From an uncultured Collinsella sp. (lineage in GTDB: Bacteria; Actinomycetota; Coriobacteriia; Coriobacteriales; Coriobacteriaceae): a stretch of 18,032 bases of DNA. Within the stretch, counting starts at the first letter, position 1, and each line of letters opens with the position of its first letter. The DNA lies in assembly GCA_958427975.1 (NCBI GenBank), contig CAUAEH010000039.1:1-18032 (forward strand). Direction: 5' to 3'. Made by a program: the position numbers and the translations under genes. The notes under the pieces are model-generated. The model searched no databases. It was not told the DNA's origin and saw only the letters and a list, made by a program, of their open reading frames with translations. Below, in pieces: positions 8,460 through 13,811 of the stretch.

Positions 8460-9233
8460 CTACATCGCCATTCCGCCGTCGACGCGTACGACTTCGCCCG
8501 TAATGTAGGCAGCCGCGTCGCTCGCCAAAAAGCGCACCACGCCGGCCACTTCCTCGGAGCGCGCCATGCGCTTTAGGGGAATCTGCTCCTCGGTTGCCGC
8601 GCGAACCTTCTCCGAGAGCTTTGCCGTCATATCCGTCTCGACAAACCCGGGTGCGACCGCGTTCACTCGTACGCCGCGGGGCGCAAGCTCGCGCGCTACC
8701 GCCTTGGTCAGGCCGATGACGCCCGCCTTGGAGGCAGCGTAGTTGGCCTGCCCGGCATTGCCCATCAGGCCCACAACCGAGCTCATGTTGATGACGCAAC
8801 CGCCGCGCTGGCGCATAAAGGTCTTGGTGAGTGCGCGCGTCGTATTGAACGTGCCCTTGAGATTGACATCGAGCACGCGGTCGAAGGCATCGTCACCCAT
8901 ACGCATGAGCAGGCCGTCGCGCGTGATGCCGGCGTTGTTGACGAGCGCCCAAATGGAGCCAAAGTCGTTGAGGACCGCTTCCACGCACGCATTGACGGCA
9001 GCGGGGTCTGCCACGTCGCATTGATATGCGCGCGCCGTGGCGCCAACCATCTCGCAGGCTCCGCATGTCTCGCGCGCGGCATCGACGCTACCGGCATAGA
9101 CGACGGCAATATCAAAGTCGTCCTCCGCCAAGCCAACCGCACAAGCGCGGCCGATTCCCCGCGAGCCGCCCGTGACCAGTGCCACACGGCGTGAGTCGTT
9201 GCGCTCGAGCGCGCCGTTGTTCAAGTTGCCCAT
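8460..9233 (-). CDS. fabG: 3-oxoacyl-ACP reductase (SDR family)
   Basis: The 257-residue short-chain dehydrogenase reduces 3-oxoacyl-ACP with NADPH. The Rossmann motif TGGSRGIG is at 21-28, NNAG at 99-102 and the structural Asn124 in VNLKG. The catalytic Ser152 is in INMSSVVG, and Tyr165/Lys169 are in NYAASKAG. VAPGFVETDM and the C-terminal ITGEVVRVDGGMAM are typical of FabG. About 14 residues precede the usual start of the fold. AAAGGA is spaced correctly before the ATG at 9233. It lies 30 bp after fabD and 39 bp before fabF. Many SDRs look alike, but the position between fabD and fabF makes the FabG role nearly certain. Confidence 0.96.
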   Translation of the reverse strand: MGNLNNGALERNDSRRVALVTGGSRGIGRACAVGLAEDDFDIAVVYAGSVDAARETCGACEMVGATARAYQCDVADPAAVNACVEAVLNDFGSIWALVNNAGITRDGLLMRMGDDAFDRVLDVNLKGTFNTTRALTKTFMRQRGGCVINMSSVVGLMGNAGQANYAASKAGVIGLTKAVARELAPRGVRVNAVAPGFVETDMTAKLSEKVRAATEEQIPLKRMARSEEVAGVVRFLASDAAAYITGEVVRVDGGMAM

Positions 9234-9263
9234 GTCATTCCTTTCGGGTTACAGCCCTGTGGG

Positions 9264-10190
9264 CTATGCGAGCTCATCGGCAATAGCTGCGACCTGCTCG
9301 GCCGTTTCGCACGAATAAACGCGAACGTCGCTCAGCGTACGCTTGACCAGGCCCGACAGTGTTTTGCCAGGACCGACCTCAATAAACGTGTCGATGCCCT
9401 GATCCTGCAGAGTATGCAGCGTGTCGACCCAGCGCACGGGATGGCTCACCTGGTTGGCCAAGACATCCGATGCTGCTCGCGGGTCCGCCGGATAGGGCGC
9501 CGCTGTCATATTTGCCAAAACAGGAATGAGCAACGGGGACGGCGCGTGACCGGCCTCAATATATGCGGCAAGGCCACAGGTCGCCTCGGCCATATAGGGG
9601 CTATGGAATGCACCCGACACCGCGACCTTCATGGCCCGGCCGCCAGCCTCTTTTACTAGGACGTCGAGCTCCTGCAGCGCCTCGGGCGCTCCGGCAACAA
9701 CCGTCTGCTGCGGACTGTTGTAGTTGACCGGCCAGCAATCCTCGCCGGCCTGTTTTGCTAAGCCCTCGACTTGCGCCGCATCGAGCTTGATGACGGCGCG
9801 CATGCCGCCCGGATGGCGCTCGGCAGCCGCGGCCATCAGCGCCGCGCGCTCGCACACGAGCTCAAAGCCCGCTCGCATATCGAACGCCCCCGCAAAGGTG
9901 AGCGCGGCGACCTCGCCTAGCGAGAATCCCGCACAGGCGGCAGGTACCACGCCGCGCTCACGCATGGCGGCAGCCGCTGCTAGGTCGTGCACGAACACGC
10001 ACGGCTGCGTGTTCTCGGTCTGCGAGAGCTCCTCCTTGGAGGCACTCCGGCATTGCTCGCTGGTCCCCGGGCGCACCTCGTCGGCAATGGCGAACACCTC
10101 GGCGGCCGCCGGCGATGTCTCGATCAGATCGACGCCCATCGCGGGGTGTTGGGCACCCTGGCCGGCAAACAGAAACGCTACGCTACCCAT
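9264..10190 (-). CDS. fabD: Malonyl-CoA:ACP transacylase
   Basis: The 308-residue protein moves malonyl from CoA to ACP, providing the extender unit. It begins MGSVAFLFAGQGAQ, the family's GQGxQ oxyanion motif. The nucleophile Ser90 is in AGFSLGEVAAL, Arg115 is in VCERAALM and the catalytic His196 is in GAFHSPYM. GPGKTLSGLVKR near the C-terminus is also conserved. The ATG at 10190 has AAGGG nine bases upstream; an in-frame GTG two codons earlier is too close to that site. The start overlaps the fabK stop by 13 nt, indicating coupled translation. It is a stand-alone transacylase, not a polyketide module. Confidence 0.96.
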   Translation of the reverse strand: MGSVAFLFAGQGAQHPAMGVDLIETSPAAAEVFAIADEVRPGTSEQCRSASKEELSQTENTQPCVFVHDLAAAAAMRERGVVPAACAGFSLGEVAALTFAGAFDMRAGFELVCERAALMAAAAERHPGGMRAVIKLDAAQVEGLAKQAGEDCWPVNYNSPQQTVVAGAPEALQELDVLVKEAGGRAMKVAVSGAFHSPYMAEATCGLAAYIEAGHAPSPLLIPVLANMTAAPYPADPRAASDVLANQVSHPVRWVDTLHTLQDQGIDTFIEVGPGKTLSGLVKRTLSDVRVYSCETAEQVAAIADELA

Positions 10191-11122
10191 GCGCACGCAC
10201 CCTTCAGGACGCGCTCGGCGCCATCGACCAGATCGTCAACGATTTCACGTGCGCTCTGGCGCTCGCTAACCATGCCGGCAATCTGTCCACACAAAAACGA
10301 ACCCTCTTCGTAATTACCGTCCTTGGCGGCCTTGCGAAGGGCGCCCGTGCCCATGGCCCCGAGCTCCTCGACGCTTGCGCCCGCCGCCTCGCTCTTAGCG
10401 TAGGCGTTGGTAAAGGGGCTCTTGAGGGCACGCACCGGGTGTCCCGTCGAGCGGCCGGTCGCACGCGTCGAGGTGTCGTTGGCCTTCAGGACCATCTCCT
10501 TGTACTGCTCCGATACGGTGCACTCGTCTGCGATCAGAAAGCGCGTACCCACCTGCACGCCGGCGGCGCCCAGCATAAAGGCGGCCGCCATGCCGCGGCC
10601 GTCGGCAATACCGCCGGCGGCCACAACGGGAATGTCGACCGCATCGACGACCTGCGGCACCAGTGCCATCGTCGAGGTCTCGCCAATATGGCCGCCCGAT
10701 TCGGTACCCTCGGCAACAACCGCCGTGGCTCCACGACGTGCCACGAGGCGCGCCAGCGCCACCGAGGCAACGACCGGGATGACCTTGATGCTCGCCTCGT
10801 TCCACGCCTTCATGTACTTGGCGGGATTGCCGGCACCCGTCACGACGACCGGTACTCGCTCGTCAATCACAACCTGGGCGACCTCGTCGGCGAACGGGCT
10901 CATGAGCATGACGTTGACGCCAAAGGGCTTATCCGTCCTGGCGCGCAGCTTATGAATCTGGTCGCGAAGCCAGTTGGCGTCGGCGTTCATGGCCGCGATG
11001 ATGCCTAAGCCACCCGCCTCGGACACGGCAGATGCCAACGAGGCGTCGGCAATCCAGGCCATACCGCCCTGGAACACGGGCTTTTCGATGCCGAGCAGAT
11101 CGCAGAGAGGAGTCTTGAGCAT
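10178..11122 (-). CDS. fabK: Enoyl-ACP reductase II (FMN-dependent)
   Basis: The 314-residue TIM-barrel flavoprotein performs the last reduction of each elongation cycle. It belongs to the FabK/2-nitropropane dioxygenase family: TPLCDLLGIEKPVFQGGMAW at 4-23, GVNVMLM at 68-74, the catalytic-region AEGTESGGHIGE at 137-148 with His145, and the phosphate-binding AAGGIADGRG with GTRFLIADE further on. Its place between acpP and fabD, as in streptococci, supports FabK over a general nitronate monooxygenase. No FabI is seen here. FabK enzymes are known to be insensitive to triclosan, so intrinsic tolerance is inferred if this is the only enoyl reductase. The ATG lies 2 bp after the acpP stop; the 3' end overlaps fabD by 13 nt. 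Confidence 0.95.
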   Translation of the reverse strand: MLKTPLCDLLGIEKPVFQGGMAWIADASLASAVSEAGGLGIIAAMNADANWLRDQIHKLRARTDKPFGVNVMLMSPFADEVAQVVIDERVPVVVTGAGNPAKYMKAWNEASIKVIPVVASVALARLVARRGATAVVAEGTESGGHIGETSTMALVPQVVDAVDIPVVAAGGIADGRGMAAAFMLGAAGVQVGTRFLIADECTVSEQYKEMVLKANDTSTRATGRSTGHPVRALKSPFTNAYAKSEAAGASVEELGAMGTGALRKAAKDGNYEEGSFLCGQIAGMVSERQSAREIVDDLVDGAERVLKGACAWVA

Positions 11123-11124
11123 CT

Positions 11125-11361
11125 CTACTTCTCCAATGCCGCCTCGACCGTATCGGCGAACTCGCCGACCGTCTTGGGGTTCTCCTCGGTATCAAGCTGG
11201 ATGCCGAACTCGTCCTCAACGGCGACGAGAATCTCGACGGTACCCAGGCTGTCGAGGCCAATCTCCTCGAGCGTGGACTCGGGCTTCATCTCGACGTCGT
11301 CAAGGCCAGCGGTCTCGCGGATAACGTCGCAAACGCGCTCGAAGGTCTTCTGATCTGCCAT
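11125..11361 (-). CDS. acpP: Acyl carrier protein
   Basis: The 78-residue acidic four-helix protein carries growing acyl chains on phosphopantetheine. The attachment motif GLDSLGTVE places the modified Ser38 where expected. The frame runs on upstream of 11361, but an AAAGGAG site with seven-base spacing and the normal ACP length (about 77-80) fix the start at this ATG. It follows fabH by 52 bp, the widest gap inside the FAS genes. That gap holds a small GCCCCTAGGGC hairpin on the transcribed strand. It precedes fabK by 2 bp. No phosphopantetheinyl transferase gene (acpS) is in the window. Confidence 0.97.
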   Translation of the reverse strand: MADQKTFERVCDVIRETAGLDDVEMKPESTLEEIGLDSLGTVEILVAVEDEFGIQLDTEENPKTVGEFADTVEAALEK

Positions 11362-11413
11362 GGTAGTTCTCCTTTGTTTGTGCCCTAGGGGCGTTTTCAT
11401 TTCCTATGTGCGA

Positions 11414-12373
11414 CTACTTCCAACGAAGCAGGTAGCCACCTATATCCAGACCGGCGCCAAATCCAACCAAGGCGATGGTGTCGCCTGTGTGAAGTGCACC
11501 GGCGTTTGCCAGCCGGTCGAGGGCAAGCGGAATGCATGCGCTCGAAATGTTGCCGGTCTCGCGCAACGTGCGAACCACGCGCTCGTCCGGCACGCCGAGG
11601 CGCTTGACCGCCTGGCTCAGGATTCGTTCGTTAGCCTGATGGAATACAAAATGATCGATGTCTTCGACCAAAATGCCCGCATCGATCGCAAGCTTATGGA
11701 CCGTGTCGCAGATGGCGTTGACGCCGAACTTGAACACGCGGCGGCCATTCATGGACAGCACGCTCGCGCTATCTGCGGAAGCCTTAAACGGCGAGGTACC
11801 GACCAGACCGGGAACGCGCAACGTCTCGACGTCGGGCGCCGTCGAAAGCTCAACGGCAAGGGGGTTGTCTCCCCCAGCTTCAATCACTGCGGCGCCTGCC
11901 CCATCGCCAAAGAGCACGCACGTGGCGCGGTCTGACCAGTCAAGGGCGCGCGTCATCTGCTCGGAGGCAACGACAAGCACGTGCTTGGCGCGATCGCGGG
12001 CGATATAGCCCTCGGCGACATCGAGCGCAAATACGAAGCCGGCACAAGCCGCCGAAACGTCGAAGGCAGGACATGTGGCACCCAGACGCTCAGCAACGGC
12101 GCACGCTTCGGCGGGAACGAGATGATCGCCCGTCGTCGTCGAACAGACGATAAGATCCAGCTGACTCGCATCGATTCCGGACGTCTGGAGCGCTTGCTCG
12201 CTCGCTGCCACGGCAAGGTCGTCGAGCGACTCGGTGGTGCACACATGGCGGCTCTTGATCCCCGTGCGGGTAAAAATCCACTCATCCGAGGTGTCCAGGA
12301 ACTCGGACAGCTCGTCGTTGGAAACACTGCGCTCGGGAAGTGCCGAGCCCGTTCCCAGTATCGTGAAACCCAT
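11414..12373 (-). CDS. fabH: 3-oxoacyl-ACP synthase III, initiating condensing enzyme
   Basis: The 319-residue enzyme starts fatty-acid synthesis by condensing an acyl-CoA primer with malonyl-ACP. The Cys-His-Asn triad is clear: Cys110 in VSAACAGF, His245 in HFVFHQANER and Asn275 in ETGNISSAC. DEWIFTRTGIKSRH at 30-43 and the C-terminal LVGFGAGLDIGGYLLRW are family hallmarks. The ATG at 12373 has AAAGGAGG seven bases upstream, the best ribosome binding site in the operon, so longer readings can be dismissed. It is the first gene of the operon, and an operator-like repeat lies 18-35 bp upstream of the start codon. Primer preference (acetyl or branched-chain) cannot be read reliably from the sequence. 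Confidence 0.97.
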   Translation of the reverse strand: MGFTILGTGSALPERSVSNDELSEFLDTSDEWIFTRTGIKSRHVCTTESLDDLAVAASEQALQTSGIDASQLDLIVCSTTTGDHLVPAEACAVAERLGATCPAFDVSAACAGFVFALDVAEGYIARDRAKHVLVVASEQMTRALDWSDRATCVLFGDGAGAAVIEAGGDNPLAVELSTAPDVETLRVPGLVGTSPFKASADSASVLSMNGRRVFKFGVNAICDTVHKLAIDAGILVEDIDHFVFHQANERILSQAVKRLGVPDERVVRTLRETGNISSACIPLALDRLANAGALHTGDTIALVGFGAGLDIGGYLLRWK

Positions 12374-12390
12374 CACTAACCTCCTTTGAG

Positions 12391-12408
12391 TTGTTGATGT
12401 GTTTACAT
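12391..12408. promoter_or_regulatory. Operator-like repeat, copy 1 (fabH-proximal)
   Basis: The plus strand reads TTGTTGATGTGTTTACAT, which matches copy 2 at 12439-12456 at 16 of 18 positions. It contains the perfect inverted repeat GATGT-GTTT-ACATC (12396-12409). It lies between a possible fabH -10 and the fabH ribosome binding site, where a bound protein would block transcription. The binding protein is unknown. Confidence 0.55.
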
Positions 12409-12418
12409 CGACCAAGAG

Positions 12419-12447
12419 AGGATAGCGCATTCTTCGCTTTGTTGACG
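12419..12447 (-). promoter_or_regulatory. Tentative promoter of the fab operon
   Basis: On the minus strand TATCCT (12424-12419) is identical to the -10 of the rpsL promoter in this window. With a 17-bp spacer the -35 would be CGTCAA (12447-12442), a poor match, so an activator or another start site is possible. The predicted start would fall near 12412, between the two operator-like repeats. Confidence 0.35.
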
Positions 12448-12456
12448 TGTTAACAT
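12439..12456. promoter_or_regulatory. Operator-like repeat, copy 2 (central, between fabH and birA)
   Basis: The plus strand reads TTGTTGACGTGTTAACAT. It can be viewed as TTGTTGAC and GTTAACAT half-sites around GT, with a perfect TGTTAACA core. It starts exactly 48 bp from copy 1 in the same orientation. It overlaps the predicted fabH -35, and on the plus strand its TTGACG could serve as a birA -35, so one protein could control both directions. Confidence 0.55.
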
Positions 12457-12549
12457 TAAATTGTCCAAATGCGACAAAGGCTTCACATTGTGTCTATCTC
12501 TCGACACCATTGCGTTATTCACTTATTCATTAAGGAGGTAGCAGCCGCT

Positions 12550-13326
12550 ATGGATGCCCAATTTACGATAGTCGACGTAACCGGATCGACCAACGATGAC
12601 CTGCTCGAGGCAGGAAAACAGGGTGCGCCGCACGGCACAGGACTTGCCGCACGGGCTCAGACAGCAGGACGCGGCCGACGCGGCCACAAGTGGGATTCAA
12701 CCGCTGGTAACTTGTTGCTCTCGATTGTCCTACGTCCACGTGTTGATCCCCCCAAGTACTCTGGTCTTGCCGCCGTCAGCGGCCTAGCGGTGCTCGAGGC
12801 ACTCGAGGCGCAAGGTCTTGCTAACGAGATCGGCCTCAAATGGCCCAACGACCTCGTCGCGCGAGGGCGCAAACTCGGCGGCATTCTGGTCGAAGCCGCA
12901 CGCGATAACGAAGGCAAACCTTTCGCCGTCTGCGGCATTGGCGTCAATGTGAACTATGTGCCCTCGGAGGTTCCCGATGGCGGCCTGCCGGCAATCGGTC
13001 TCTCGGATCTCAACGAGAACGTTCCCGCCGTCGATGTGTTACTCAAGGAGGTCTATCACACCGTCGTAAACGCTGTGAACGCGTGGGCAGAGCGTCTCAA
13101 CGCCATGGAAGAAAACGCCGGACCGCTCGCGCCCGTCCGCGATGTTTATATCGGTCATCTCAATTGGATTGGAGAGCACGTTATCGCCCGCTCCCCCGCT
13201 GGAGACGAGCTGACGCATGGCATCTTTCGAACGGTCGATAACTTTGGTCGCGCGTGTATCGAAACGGAAGACGGCTTGCGTCCCTTCCATTTTGAGGAGG
13301 CATCGCTGCGCCCCTTGAGCGAATAA
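12550..13326 (+). CDS. birA: Biotin--[acetyl-CoA-carboxylase] ligase, group I (no DNA-binding domain)
   Basis: The 258-residue enzyme activates biotin to biotinyl-AMP and attaches it to the AccB lysine. TGSTNDDLLE at 11-20, the biotinyl-AMP loop GRGRRGHKW at 40-48, KWPNDLV at 97-103 with Lys97, and GIGVNVNYV at 129-137 are the family's active-site motifs. The protein starts directly with the catalytic domain. It lacks the N-terminal winged helix that makes E. coli BirA a repressor, so it should be an enzyme only. AGGAGG lies 11 bases before the ATG at 12550, a rather long spacing; the frame is open further upstream but without a supported start. It is divergent from fabH across 176 bp and convergent with rpsJ. 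Confidence 0.94.
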   Translation: MDAQFTIVDVTGSTNDDLLEAGKQGAPHGTGLAARAQTAGRGRRGHKWDSTAGNLLLSIVLRPRVDPPKYSGLAAVSGLAVLEALEAQGLANEIGLKWPNDLVARGRKLGGILVEAARDNEGKPFAVCGIGVNVNYVPSEVPDGGLPAIGLSDLNENVPAVDVLLKEVYHTVVNAVNAWAERLNAMEENAGPLAPVRDVYIGHLNWIGEHVIARSPAGDELTHGIFRTVDNFGRACIETEDGLRPFHFEEASLRPLSE

Positions 13327-13386
13327 GGCGCCGCAGCCACCTACTCGGTAGCATTACCCGATCCCCAAAGGCCATCATTCAAAGCA

Positions 13387-13423
13387 AAAGAGCCCCGCTA
13401 TCGTAATGGCAGCGGGGCTCTTT
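13387..13423. terminator. Bidirectional rho-independent terminator between birA and rpsJ
   Basis: AAAGAGCCCCGCT (13387-13399) pairs perfectly with AGCGGGGCTCTTT (13411-13423) around an 11-nt loop. The outer A and T runs provide a U-tract on either strand. It stands 60 bp after birA and 19 bp after the rpsJ stop, so it can serve both convergent units. Confidence 0.93.
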
Positions 13424-13442
13424 AAGCTATGAGCGATATCGC

Positions 13443-13751
13443 TTAGAGCTTGATGTCGATGTCGACGCCAGCGGGGAGGTCGAGACGCATGAGCGAATCA
13501 ACGGTGCCCGAGGTGGGGTCGAGGATGTCGATGAGGCGCTTGTGGGTGCGCATCTCGAACTGCTCACGGGAGTCCTTGTTCACGTGCGGCGAGCGGATAA
13601 CCGTGTACAGGTTACGCTCGGTGGGCAGGGGGACAGGACCGGAAACGCGAGCGCCGGTCTTCTGAGCGGTCTCGACGATGAGCTTCGCGGACTGATCGAC
13701 GACCTCGTGATCATAGCCCTTGAGGCGAATGCGGATCTTCTGGGTAGCCAA
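13443..13751 (-). CDS. rpsJ: 30S ribosomal protein S10
   Basis: The 102-residue protein is recognisable along its whole length: QKIRIRLKGYDHEVVDQSA at the start, GPVPLPTERNLYTVIRSPHVNKDS in the middle, and the MRTHKRLIDILDPT segment. S10 is a 30S head protein and also the NusE partner in transcription antitermination. The start is a TTG at 13751, fixed by the conserved N-terminus (Met-Ala-Thr-Gln) and a GGAGG site six bases upstream; no ATG fits. The gene follows fusA by 60 bp and ends at a strong terminator. It therefore closes the str operon here rather than opening an S10 operon, which is its usual place in bacteria. Confidence 0.97.
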   Translation of the reverse strand: MATQKIRIRLKGYDHEVVDQSAKLIVETAQKTGARVSGPVPLPTERNLYTVIRSPHVNKDSREQFEMRTHKRLIDILDPTSGTVDSLMRLDLPAGVDIDIKL

Positions 13752-13757
13752 CTTAAA

Positions 13758-13762
13758 CCTCC
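13758..13762 (-). promoter_or_regulatory. Ribosome binding site fixing the rpsJ TTG start
   Basis: GGAGG on the minus strand is six bases before the TTG at 13751. There is no ATG or GTG in frame at a suitable distance, so this site decides the start. Confidence 0.85.
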
Positions 13763-13769
13763 AAAGAGT

Positions 13770-13786
13770 GCGAGAGATGTTCTCGC
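13770..13786 (-). other. Short hairpin between fusA and rpsJ
   Basis: GCGAGA and TCTCGC form a perfect 6-bp stem with a 5-nt loop in the transcribed gap between fusA and rpsJ. No U-tract follows directly. It may be a processing or stability element, or chance. Confidence 0.35.
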
Positions 13787-13811
13787 GGATTACGTAACAG
13801 GGAGCTCGAAC

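Noticed and set aside
7398..8576. A 392-codon open frame opposite fabF
   Set aside because: Same antisense artefact; fabF has a full catalytic triad and correct start in the other direction.
12469..12549. A 27-residue N-terminal extension of BirA that might have been a DNA-binding domain
   Set aside because: It is far too short for a winged helix, and the strong AGGAGG lies inside it, just before the ATG at 12550.
13327..13442. Possible small RNA in the birA-rpsJ gap because of the strong stem
   Set aside because: The hairpin is a symmetrical terminator between convergent genes, which fully explains it; no promoter is visible in the gap.
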